Part shown: positions 22,992 through 35,267 of the stretch, piece by piece
Layout of the letters: each line of letters opens with the position of its first letter
Numbering within the stretch: the stretch's first letter is position 1
The notes under the pieces: generated by a model
Seen by the model: the letters and a program-made list of their open reading frames with translations, nothing else
Told to the model about the DNA's origin: nothing
The model's database searches: none
Program-made: the position numbers and the translations under genes
From: Andrena cerasifolii
Taxonomy: Eukaryota > Arthropoda > Insecta > Hymenoptera > Andrenidae
NCBI RefSeq assembly: GCF_050908995.1
Contig: NW_027484962.1
Location: 1 to 64,000, forward strand
Direction: 5' to 3'
DNA: 64,000 bases

Positions 22992-25900
22992 TTGTGCCAT
23001 CTCTTTCGACGGCATGTTCTCCTGTTACAAAGCCCAATTCTGAGCACTCTGAAAATTTTCGCCAGATTTTGGCCAATATATCAGGAGAACATGAAGTGGA
23101 AAGAGGTATACTAAATTTCAGCTTCAAAGGCATCGCCTTAAACTTGCAATTAAGAGGCGCAGGCCATTCAGGAGGCGTTCGAAAATTCTGCGTCTCTTTG
23201 TGAAACAGTCACTGTCTCGAAACACCTGCGCCACTTCTCGCTCTTTGATTTGCTCTCCGGAGACATTACTTTGTTCCATCTCTTTCGACTGCATGTTCTC
23301 CTGTTACAAAGCCCAATTTTGTGTATTCTCGAAATTTTCGCAAGATTTTGGCCAATAAATCAGGAGAACATGAAGTCAAAAGAGGTATACTAAATTTCAG
23401 CTTCAAAGGCATCGCTTAAATGTATCAAATCAGAGGCGCAGGCATTTCAAGAGGCGTTCGAAAATTGTGCGACTCTTCGCTAAACAATCACGGTCTCGAA
23501 ACATCTGCGCCACTTCTCGCTCATTGATTTGCCCTCCGGAGACGTTACTTTGTGCCATCTCTTTCGACGGCATGTTCTCCTGTTACAAAGCCCAATTCTG
23601 TGGATTCTGAAAATTTTCGCTAGATTTTGGCCAATTTATCAGGAGAACATGAAATGGAAAGAGGTATACTAAATTTCAGCTTCAAAGGCATCGCCTTAAA
23701 CTTGTAATTAAGAGGCGCAGGCCTTTCAAGAGGCGTTCGAAAATTGTGCGACTCTTCGTTAAACAGTCCCTGTCTCGAAACATCTGCGCCACTTCTCGCT
23801 CATTGATTTGCCCTCCGGAGACGTTACTTTGTGCCATCTCTTTCGACGGCATGTTGTCCTGTTACAAAGCCCAATTCTGTGCATTCTGAAAATTTTCGCC
23901 AGATTTTGGCCAATATATCAGGAGAACATGAAGTGGAAAGAGGTATACTAAATTTCAGTTTCAAAGGCATCGCTTAAAAGTATCAAATCAGAGGCGCAGG
24001 CCTTTCAAGAGGCGTTCGAAAATTGTGCGTCTCTTCGCTAAACAGTCACAGTCTCGAAACAGCTGCGCCACTTCTCGCTCTTTCGTTTGCTGTCCGGAGA
24101 CGTTACATTGTTCCATCTCTTCCGACGGTATGTTCTCCTGTTACAAAGCTCAATTTTGTGTATTCTCGAAATTTTCGCCAGATTTTGGCCAATATATCAG
24201 GAGAAAATGAAGTGGAAAGAGGTATACTAAATTTCAGCTTCAAAGGCATCGCCTTAAAGTTGCAAATCAGAGGCGCAGGCCTTTCAAGAGGCTTTCGAAA
24301 ATTCTGCGTCTTTTCGTGAATCAGTCACTGTCTCGAAACATCTGCGCCACATCTCGCTCTTTGATTTGCTCTCCGGAGACGTTACTTTGTGCCATCTCTT
24401 TCGACGACATGTTCTCCTGTTACAAAGCCCAATTTTGTGCATTCTGAAAATTTTCGCTAGATTTTGGCCAATATATCAGGAGAACATGAAGTGGAAGGAG
24501 GTATACTAAATTTCAGCTTCAAAGGCATCGCCTTAAACTTGCATTTAAGAGGCGCAGGCCTTTCAAGAGGCGTTCGAAAATTCTGCGTCTCTTTGTTAAA
24601 CAGTCACTGTCTCGAAACACCTGCGCCACTTCTCGCTCTTTCGTTTGCTGTCCGGAGACGTTACATTGTTCCATCTCTTCCGACGGTATGTTCTCCTGTT
24701 ACAAAGCTCAATTTTGTGTATTCTCGAAATTTTCGCCAGATTTTGGCCAATATATCAGGAGCAAATGAAGTGGAAAGAGGTATACTAAATTTCAGCTTCA
24801 AAGGCATCGCCTTAAAGTTGCAAATCAGAGGCGCAGGCCTTTCAAGAGGCGTTCGAAAATTGTGCGACTCTTCGTTAAACAGTCACTGTCTCGAAACATC
24901 TGCGCCACATCTCGCTCTTTGATTTGCTCTCCGGAGACGTTACTTTGTGCCATCTCTTTCGACGGCATGTTCTCCTGTTACAAAGCCCAATTTTATGCAT
25001 TCTGAAAATTTTCGCCAGATTTTGGCCAATATATCAGGAGAACATGAAGTGGAAAGAGGTATACTAAATTTCAGCTTCAAAGGCATCGCCTTAAAGTTGC
25101 AAATCAGAGGCGCAGGCCTTTCAAGAGGCGTTCGAAAATTGTGCGACTCTTCGTTAAACAGTCACTGTCTCGAAACATCTGCGCCACATCTCGCCTCTTT
25201 GATTTGCTCTCCGGAGACGTTACTTTGTGCCATCTCTTTCGACGGCATGTTCTCCTGTTACAAAGCTCAATTTTGTGTATTCTCGAAATTTTCGCTAGAT
25301 TTTGGCCAATATATCAGGAGAACATGAAGTGGAAGAGGTATACTAAATTTCAGCTTCAAAGGCATCGCTTATAAGTATTAAATCAGAGGCGCAGGCCTTT
25401 CAAGAGGCGTTCGAAAATTGTGGACCTCTTCGTTAAACAGTCACTGTCTCGAAACATCTGCGCCACTTCTCGCTCATTGATTTGCCCTCCGGAGACGTTA
25501 CTTTGTGCCATCTCTTTCGACGGCATGTTCTCCTGTTACAAAGCCCAATTCTGTGGATTCTGAAAATTTTCGCCAGATTTTGGCCAATATATCAGGAGAA
25601 CATGAAGTCAAAAGAGGTATACTAAATTTCAGCTTCAAAGGCATCGCCTTAAAGTTGCAAATAATAGGCGCAGGCCTTTCAAGAGGCGTTCGAAAATTCT
25701 GCGTCTCTTCGTTAATCAGTCACCGTCTCGAAACATCTGCGCCACATCTCGCTCTTTGATTTGCTCTCCGGAGATGTTACTTTGTGCCATCTCTTTCGAC
25801 GGCATGTTCTCCTGTTACAAAGCCCAATTCTGAGCATTCTGAAAATTTTCGCCAGATTTTGGCCAATATATCAGGAGAACATGAAGTGGAAAGAGGTATA

Positions 25901-28900
25901 CTAAATTTCAGCTTCAAAGGCATCGCCTTAAACTTGCAATTAAGAGGCGCAGGCCATTCAGGAGGCGTTCGAAAATTCTGCGTCTCTTTGTGAAACAGTC
26001 ACTGTCTCGAAACACCTGCGCCACTTCTCGCTCTTTGATTTGCTCTCCGGAGACATTACTTTGTTCCATCTCTTTCGACTGCATGTTCTCCTGTTACAAA
26101 GCCCAATTTTGTGTATTCTCGAAATTTTCGCAAGATTTTGGCCAATAAATCAGGAGAACATGAAGTCAAAAGAGGTATACTAAATTTCAGCTTCAAAGGC
26201 ATCGCTTAAATGTATCAAATCAGAGGCGCGGGCATTTCAAGAGGCGTTCGAAAATTGTGCGACTCTTCGCTAAACAATCACGGTCTCGAAACATCTGCGC
26301 CACTTCTCGCTCATTGATTTGCCCTCCGGAGACGTTACTTTGTGCCATCTCTTTCGACGGCATGTTCTCCTGTTACAAAGCCCAATTCTGTGGATTCTGA
26401 AAATTTTCGCTAGATTTTGGCCAATTTATCAGGAGAACATGAAATGGAAAGAGGTATACTAAATTTCAGCTTCAAAGGCATCGCCTTAAACTTGTAATTA
26501 AGAGGCGCAGGCCTTTCAAGAGGCGTTCGAAAATTGTGCGACTCTTCGTTAAACAGTCCCTGTCTCGAAACATCTGCGCCACTTCTCGCTCATTGATTTG
26601 CCCTCCGGAGACGTTACTTTGTGCCATCTCTTTCGACGGCATGTTGTCCTGTTACAAAGCCCAATTCTGTGCATTCTGAAAATTTTCGCCAGATTTTGGC
26701 CAATATATCAGGACAACATGAAGTCAAAAGAGGTAGACTAAATTTCAGGTTCAAAGGCATCGCCTTAAGGTTGCAAATAAGACGCGCAGGCCTTTCAAGA
26801 GGCGTTCGAAAATTCTGCGTCTCTTCGTTAAACAGTCACTGTCTCGAAATATCTGCGCCACTTCTCGCTCTTTGATTTGCTCTCCGGAGACGCTACTTTG
26901 TGCCATCTCTTTCGACGGCATGTTCTCCTGTTACAAAGCCCAATTTTGTGCATTCTGAAAATTTTCGCTAGATTTTGGCCAATATATCAGGAGAACATGA
27001 AGTGGAAAGAGGTATACTAAATTTCAGTTTCAAAGGCATCGCTTAAAAGTATCAAATCAGAGGCGCAGGCCTTTCAAGAGGCGTTCGAAAATTGTGCGTC
27101 TCTTCGCTAAACAGTCACAGTCTCGAAACAGCTGCGCCACTTCTCGCTCTTTCGTTTGCTGTCCGGAGACGTTACATTGTTCCATCTCTTCCGACGGTAT
27201 GTTCTCCTGTTACAAAGCTCAATTTTGTGTATTCTCGAAATTTTCGCCAGATTTTGGCCAATATATCAGGAGAAAATGAAGTGGAAAGAGGTATACTAAA
27301 TTTCAGCTTCAAAGGCATCGCCTTAAAGTTGCAAATCAGAGGCGCAGGCCTTTCAAGAGGCTTTCGAAAATTCTGCGTCTTTTCGTGAATCAGTCACTGT
27401 CTCGAAACATCTGCGCCACATCTCGCTCTTTGATTTGCTCTCCGGAGACGTTACGTTGTGCCATCCCTTTCGACGGCATGTTCTCCTGTTACAAAGCTCA
27501 ATTTTGTGTATTCTCGAAATTTTCGCCAGATTTTGGACAATATATCAGGAGAAAATGAAGTGGAAAGAGGTATACTAAATTTCAGCTTCAAAGGCATCGC
27601 CTTAAACTTGCATTTAAGAGGCGCAGGCCTTTCAAGAGGCGTTCGAAAATTCTGCGTCTCTTTGTTAAACAGTCACTGTCTCGAAACACCTGCGCCACTT
27701 CTCGCTCTTTCGTTTGCTGTCCGGAGACGTTACATTGTTCCATCTCTTCCGACGGTATGTTCTCCTGTTACAAAGCTCAATTTTGTGTATTCTCGAAATT
27801 TTCGCCAGATTTTGGCCAATATATCAGGAGCAAATGAAGTGGAAAGAGGTATACTAAATTTCAGCTTCAAAGGCATCGCCTTAAAGTTGCAAATCAGAGG
27901 CGCAGGCCTTTCAAGAGGCGTTCGAAAATTGTGCGACTCTTCGTTAAACAGTCACTGTCTCGAAACATCTGCGCCACATCTCGCTCTTTGATTTGCTCTC
28001 CGGAGACGTTACTTTGTGCCATCTCTTTCGACGGCATGTTCTCCTGTTACAAAGCCCAATTTTATGCATTCTGAAAATTTTCGCCAGATTTTGGCCAATA
28101 TATCAGGAGAACATGAAGTGGAAACAGGTATACTAAATTTCAGTTTCAAAGGCATCGCTTAAAAGTATCAAATCAGAGGCGCAGGCCTTTCAAGAGGCGT
28201 TCGAAAATTGTGCGACTCTTCGCTAAACAGTCACTGTCTCGAAACAGCTGCGCCACTTCTCGCTCTTTCGTTTGCTGTCCGGAGACGTTACATTGTTCCA
28301 TCTCTTCCGACGGTATGTTCTCCTGTTACAAAGCTCAATTTTGTGTATTCTCGAAATTTTCGCCAGATTTTGGACAATATATCAGGAGAAAATGAAGTGG
28401 AAAGAGGTATACTAAATTTCAGCTTCAAAGGCATCGCCTTAAAGTTGCAAATCAGAGGCGCAGGCCTTTCAAGAGGCGTTCGAAAATTCTGCGTGTCTTC
28501 GTTAAACAGTCACTGTCTCGAAATATCTGCGCCACTTCTCGCTCTTTGATTTGCTCTCCGGAGACATTACTTTGTTCCATCTCTTTCGACGGCATGTTCT
28601 CCTGTTACAAAGCCCAATTTTGTGTATTCTCGAAATTTTCGCTAGATTTTGGCCAATATATCAGGAGAACATGAAGTGGAAAGAGGTATACTAAATTTCA
28701 GCTTCAAAGGCATCGCTTATAAGTATTAAATCAGAGGCGCAGGCCTTTCAAGAGGCGTTCGAAAATTGTGCGACTCTTCGTTAAACAGTCACTGTTTCGA
28801 AACATCTGCGCCACTTCTCGCTCATTGATTTGCCCTCCGGAGACGTTACTTTGTGCCATCTCTTTCGACGGCATGTTCTCCTGTTACAAAGCCCAATTTT

Positions 28901-29129
28901 ATGCATTCTGAAAATTTTCGCCAGATTTTGGCCAATATATCAGGAGAACATGAAGTGGAAACAGGTATACTAAATTTCAGTTTCAAAGGCATCGCTTAAA
29001 AGTATCAAATCAGAGGCGCAGGCCTTTCAAGAGGCGTTCGAAAATTGTGCGACTCTTCGCTAAACAGTCACTGTCTCGAAACAGCTGCGCCACTTCTCGC
29101 TCTTTCGTTTGCTGTCCGGAGACGTTACA
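22992..29129. repeat. 22-unit tandem duplication, copy 1 (6138 bp)
   Basis: Positions 22992-29133 match the sequence 6138 bp (22 x 279) further on. Rare variants sit at the same relative place in both copies: GTGGAAGGAGG (24488/30626), GCGCGGGC (26229/32367), AGGACAAC (26714/32852), CCATCCCTTTCG (27467/33605) and ACTGTTTCGAAAC (28795/34933). The left breakpoint is sharp: at 22985 and 22991 the bases differ from 29123 and 29129, then agreement begins. Differences seen inside are one substitution near 23047 and the indel cluster at 25194-25428. This is a recent unequal exchange or a block amplification. Confidence 0.93.
25194..25428. repeat. Cluster of four single-base indels in copy 1 only
   Basis: Relative to the duplicate 6138 bp downstream and to nearly all other monomers, this stretch has an extra C in TCGCCTCTTTG (25194-25195), a missing A in GTGGAAGAGG (near 25334), and a missing plus an extra C in GTGGACCTCTTCG (25421-25428). 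The net effect is zero, so the register is restored. Four indels in 235 bp contrast with almost none elsewhere in 64 kb. Confidence 0.85.
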
Positions 29130-32100
29130 TTGTGCCATCTCTTTCGACGGCATGTTCTCCTGTTACAAAGCCCAATTCTGAGCATTCTGAAAATTTTCGC
29201 CAGATTTTGGCCAATATATCAGGAGAACATGAAGTGGAAAGAGGTATACTAAATTTCAGCTTCAAAGGCATCGCCTTAAACTTGCAATTAAGAGGCGCAG
29301 GCCATTCAGGAGGCGTTCGAAAATTCTGCGTCTCTTTGTGAAACAGTCACTGTCTCGAAACACCTGCGCCACTTCTCGCTCTTTGATTTGCTCTCCGGAG
29401 ACATTACTTTGTTCCATCTCTTTCGACTGCATGTTCTCCTGTTACAAAGCCCAATTTTGTGTATTCTCGAAATTTTCGCAAGATTTTGGCCAATAAATCA
29501 GGAGAACATGAAGTCAAAAGAGGTATACTAAATTTCAGCTTCAAAGGCATCGCTTAAATGTATCAAATCAGAGGCGCAGGCATTTCAAGAGGCGTTCGAA
29601 AATTGTGCGACTCTTCGCTAAACAATCACGGTCTCGAAACATCTGCGCCACTTCTCGCTCATTGATTTGCCCTCCGGAGACGTTACTTTGTGCCATCTCT
29701 TTCGACGGCATGTTCTCCTGTTACAAAGCCCAATTCTGTGGATTCTGAAAATTTTCGCTAGATTTTGGCCAATTTATCAGGAGAACATGAAATGGAAAGA
29801 GGTATACTAAATTTCAGCTTCAAAGGCATCGCCTTAAACTTGTAATTAAGAGGCGCAGGCCTTTCAAGAGGCGTTCGAAAATTGTGCGACTCTTCGTTAA
29901 ACAGTCCCTGTCTCGAAACATCTGCGCCACTTCTCGCTCATTGATTTGCCCTCCGGAGACGTTACTTTGTGCCATCTCTTTCGACGGCATGTTGTCCTGT
30001 TACAAAGCCCAATTCTGTGCATTCTGAAAATTTTCGCCAGATTTTGGCCAATATATCAGGAGAACATGAAGTGGAAAGAGGTATACTAAATTTCAGTTTC
30101 AAAGGCATCGCTTAAAAGTATCAAATCAGAGGCGCAGGCCTTTCAAGAGGCGTTCGAAAATTGTGCGTCTCTTCGCTAAACAGTCACAGTCTCGAAACAG
30201 CTGCGCCACTTCTCGCTCTTTCGTTTGCTGTCCGGAGACGTTACATTGTTCCATCTCTTCCGACGGTATGTTCTCCTGTTACAAAGCTCAATTTTGTGTA
30301 TTCTCGAAATTTTCGCCAGATTTTGGCCAATATATCAGGAGAAAATGAAGTGGAAAGAGGTATACTAAATTTCAGCTTCAAAGGCATCGCCTTAAAGTTG
30401 CAAATCAGAGGCGCAGGCCTTTCAAGAGGCTTTCGAAAATTCTGCGTCTTTTCGTGAATCAGTCACTGTCTCGAAACATCTGCGCCACATCTCGCTCTTT
30501 GATTTGCTCTCCGGAGACGTTACTTTGTGCCATCTCTTTCGACGACATGTTCTCCTGTTACAAAGCCCAATTTTGTGCATTCTGAAAATTTTCGCTAGAT
30601 TTTGGCCAATATATCAGGAGAACATGAAGTGGAAGGAGGTATACTAAATTTCAGCTTCAAAGGCATCGCCTTAAACTTGCATTTAAGAGGCGCAGGCCTT
30701 TCAAGAGGCGTTCGAAAATTCTGCGTCTCTTTGTTAAACAGTCACTGTCTCGAAACACCTGCGCCACTTCTCGCTCTTTCGTTTGCTGTCCGGAGACGTT
30801 ACATTGTTCCATCTCTTCCGACGGTATGTTCTCCTGTTACAAAGCTCAATTTTGTGTATTCTCGAAATTTTCGCCAGATTTTGGCCAATATATCAGGAGC
30901 AAATGAAGTGGAAAGAGGTATACTAAATTTCAGCTTCAAAGGCATCGCCTTAAAGTTGCAAATCAGAGGCGCAGGCCTTTCAAGAGGCGTTCGAAAATTG
31001 TGCGACTCTTCGTTAAACAGTCACTGTCTCGAAACATCTGCGCCACATCTCGCTCTTTGATTTGCTCTCCGGAGACGTTACTTTGTGCCATCTCTTTCGA
31101 CGGCATGTTCTCCTGTTACAAAGCCCAATTTTATGCATTCTGAAAATTTTCGCCAGATTTTGGCCAATATATCAGGAGAACATGAAGTGGAAAGAGGTAT
31201 ACTAAATTTCAGCTTCAAAGGCATCGCCTTAAAGTTGCAAATCAGAGGCGCAGGCCTTTCAAGAGGCGTTCGAAAATTGTGCGACTCTTCGTTAAACAGT
31301 CACTGTCTCGAAACATCTGCGCCACATCTCGCTCTTTGATTTGCTCTCCGGAGACGTTACTTTGTGCCATCTCTTTCGACGGCATGTTCTCCTGTTACAA
31401 AGCTCAATTTTGTGTATTCTCGAAATTTTCGCTAGATTTTGGCCAATATATCAGGAGAACATGAAGTGGAAAGAGGTATACTAAATTTCAGCTTCAAAGG
31501 CATCGCTTATAAGTATTAAATCAGAGGCGCAGGCCTTTCAAGAGGCGTTCGAAAATTGTGCGACTCTTCGTTAAACAGTCACTGTCTCGAAACATCTGCG
31601 CCACTTCTCGCTCATTGATTTGCCCTCCGGAGACGTTACTTTGTGCCATCTCTTTCGACGGCATGTTCTCCTGTTACAAAGCCCAATTCTGTGGATTCTG
31701 AAAATTTTCGCCAGATTTTGGCCAATATATCAGGAGAACATGAAGTCAAAAGAGGTATACTAAATTTCAGCTTCAAAGGCATCGCCTTAAAGTTGCAAAT
31801 AATAGGCGCAGGCCTTTCAAGAGGCGTTCGAAAATTCTGCGTCTCTTCGTTAATCAGTCACCGTCTCGAAACATCTGCGCCACATCTCGCTCTTTGATTT
31901 GCTCTCCGGAGATGTTACTTTGTGCCATCTCTTTCGACGGCATGTTCTCCTGTTACAAAGCCCAATTCTGAGCATTCTGAAAATTTTCGCCAGATTTTGG
32001 CCAATATATCAGGAGAACATGAAGTGGAAAGAGGTATACTAAATTTCAGCTTCAAAGGCATCGCCTTAAACTTGCAATTAAGAGGCGCAGGCCATTCAGG

Positions 32101-35100
32101 AGGCGTTCGAAAATTCTGCGTCTCTTTGTGAAACAGTCACTGTCTCGAAACACCTGCGCCACTTCTCGCTCTTTGATTTGCTCTCCGGAGACATTACTTT
32201 GTTCCATCTCTTTCGACTGCATGTTCTCCTGTTACAAAGCCCAATTTTGTGTATTCTCGAAATTTTCGCAAGATTTTGGCCAATAAATCAGGAGAACATG
32301 AAGTCAAAAGAGGTATACTAAATTTCAGCTTCAAAGGCATCGCTTAAATGTATCAAATCAGAGGCGCGGGCATTTCAAGAGGCGTTCGAAAATTGTGCGA
32401 CTCTTCGCTAAACAATCACGGTCTCGAAACATCTGCGCCACTTCTCGCTCATTGATTTGCCCTCCGGAGACGTTACTTTGTGCCATCTCTTTCGACGGCA
32501 TGTTCTCCTGTTACAAAGCCCAATTCTGTGGATTCTGAAAATTTTCGCTAGATTTTGGCCAATTTATCAGGAGAACATGAAATGGAAAGAGGTATACTAA
32601 ATTTCAGCTTCAAAGGCATCGCCTTAAACTTGTAATTAAGAGGCGCAGGCCTTTCAAGAGGCGTTCGAAAATTGTGCGACTCTTCGTTAAACAGTCCCTG
32701 TCTCGAAACATCTGCGCCACTTCTCGCTCATTGATTTGCCCTCCGGAGACGTTACTTTGTGCCATCTCTTTCGACGGCATGTTGTCCTGTTACAAAGCCC
32801 AATTCTGTGCATTCTGAAAATTTTCGCCAGATTTTGGCCAATATATCAGGACAACATGAAGTCAAAAGAGGTAGACTAAATTTCAGGTTCAAAGGCATCG
32901 CCTTAAGGTTGCAAATAAGACGCGCAGGCCTTTCAAGAGGCGTTCGAAAATTCTGCGTCTCTTCGTTAAACAGTCACTGTCTCGAAATATCTGCGCCACT
33001 TCTCGCTCTTTGATTTGCTCTCCGGAGACGCTACTTTGTGCCATCTCTTTCGACGGCATGTTCTCCTGTTACAAAGCCCAATTTTGTGCATTCTGAAAAT
33101 TTTCGCTAGATTTTGGCCAATATATCAGGAGAACATGAAGTGGAAAGAGGTATACTAAATTTCAGTTTCAAAGGCATCGCTTAAAAGTATCAAATCAGAG
33201 GCGCAGGCCTTTCAAGAGGCGTTCGAAAATTGTGCGTCTCTTCGCTAAACAGTCACAGTCTCGAAACAGCTGCGCCACTTCTCGCTCTTTCGTTTGCTGT
33301 CCGGAGACGTTACATTGTTCCATCTCTTCCGACGGTATGTTCTCCTGTTACAAAGCTCAATTTTGTGTATTCTCGAAATTTTCGCCAGATTTTGGCCAAT
33401 ATATCAGGAGAAAATGAAGTGGAAAGAGGTATACTAAATTTCAGCTTCAAAGGCATCGCCTTAAAGTTGCAAATCAGAGGCGCAGGCCTTTCAAGAGGCT
33501 TTCGAAAATTCTGCGTCTTTTCGTGAATCAGTCACTGTCTCGAAACATCTGCGCCACATCTCGCTCTTTGATTTGCTCTCCGGAGACGTTACGTTGTGCC
33601 ATCCCTTTCGACGGCATGTTCTCCTGTTACAAAGCTCAATTTTGTGTATTCTCGAAATTTTCGCCAGATTTTGGACAATATATCAGGAGAAAATGAAGTG
33701 GAAAGAGGTATACTAAATTTCAGCTTCAAAGGCATCGCCTTAAACTTGCATTTAAGAGGCGCAGGCCTTTCAAGAGGCGTTCGAAAATTCTGCGTCTCTT
33801 TGTTAAACAGTCACTGTCTCGAAACACCTGCGCCACTTCTCGCTCTTTCGTTTGCTGTCCGGAGACGTTACATTGTTCCATCTCTTCCGACGGTATGTTC
33901 TCCTGTTACAAAGCTCAATTTTGTGTATTCTCGAAATTTTCGCCAGATTTTGGCCAATATATCAGGAGCAAATGAAGTGGAAAGAGGTATACTAAATTTC
34001 AGCTTCAAAGGCATCGCCTTAAAGTTGCAAATCAGAGGCGCAGGCCTTTCAAGAGGCGTTCGAAAATTGTGCGACTCTTCGTTAAACAGTCACTGTCTCG
34101 AAACATCTGCGCCACATCTCGCTCTTTGATTTGCTCTCCGGAGACGTTACTTTGTGCCATCTCTTTCGACGGCATGTTCTCCTGTTACAAAGCCCAATTT
34201 TATGCATTCTGAAAATTTTCGCCAGATTTTGGCCAATATATCAGGAGAACATGAAGTGGAAACAGGTATACTAAATTTCAGTTTCAAAGGCATCGCTTAA
34301 AAGTATCAAATCAGAGGCGCAGGCCTTTCAAGAGGCGTTCGAAAATTGTGCGACTCTTCGCTAAACAGTCACTGTCTCGAAACAGCTGCGCCACTTCTCG
34401 CTCTTTCGTTTGCTGTCCGGAGACGTTACATTGTTCCATCTCTTCCGACGGTATGTTCTCCTGTTACAAAGCTCAATTTTGTGTATTCTCGAAATTTTCG
34501 CCAGATTTTGGACAATATATCAGGAGAAAATGAAGTGGAAAGAGGTATACTAAATTTCAGCTTCAAAGGCATCGCCTTAAAGTTGCAAATCAGAGGCGCA
34601 GGCCTTTCAAGAGGCGTTCGAAAATTCTGCGTGTCTTCGTTAAACAGTCACTGTCTCGAAATATCTGCGCCACTTCTCGCTCTTTGATTTGCTCTCCGGA
34701 GACATTACTTTGTTCCATCTCTTTCGACGGCATGTTCTCCTGTTACAAAGCCCAATTTTGTGTATTCTCGAAATTTTCGCTAGATTTTGGCCAATATATC
34801 AGGAGAACATGAAGTGGAAAGAGGTATACTAAATTTCAGCTTCAAAGGCATCGCTTATAAGTATTAAATCAGAGGCGCAGGCCTTTCAAGAGGCGTTCGA
34901 AAATTGTGCGACTCTTCGTTAAACAGTCACTGTTTCGAAACATCTGCGCCACTTCTCGCTCATTGATTTGCCCTCCGGAGACGTTACTTTGTGCCATCTC
35001 TTTCGACGGCATGTTCTCCTGTTACAAAGCCCAATTTTATGCATTCTGAAAATTTTCGCCAGATTTTGGCCAATATATCAGGAGAACATGAAGTGGAAAC

Positions 35101-35267
35101 AGGTATACTAAATTTCAGTTTCAAAGGCATCGCTTAAAAGTATCAAATCAGAGGCGCAGGCCTTTCAAGAGGCGTTCGAAAATTGTGCGACTCTTCGCTA
35201 AACAGTCACTGTCTCGAAACAGCTGCGCCACTTCTCGCTCTTTCGTTTGCTGTCCGGAGACGTTACA
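29130..35267. repeat. 22-unit tandem duplication, copy 2 (6138 bp)
   Basis: Second copy of 22992-29129, abutting it directly. The agreement ends at 35271/35272, where TGTTCC replaces TGTGCC, so the duplicated unit is bounded at the same point within the monomer on both sides, as expected for in-register unequal exchange. This copy lacks the four indels of copy 1. A 3-unit (837-bp) sub-repeat is visible within each copy, for example 28210 versus 29045 and 34348 versus 35183, marked by the GGAAACAGGTATAC variant. Confidence 0.93.
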
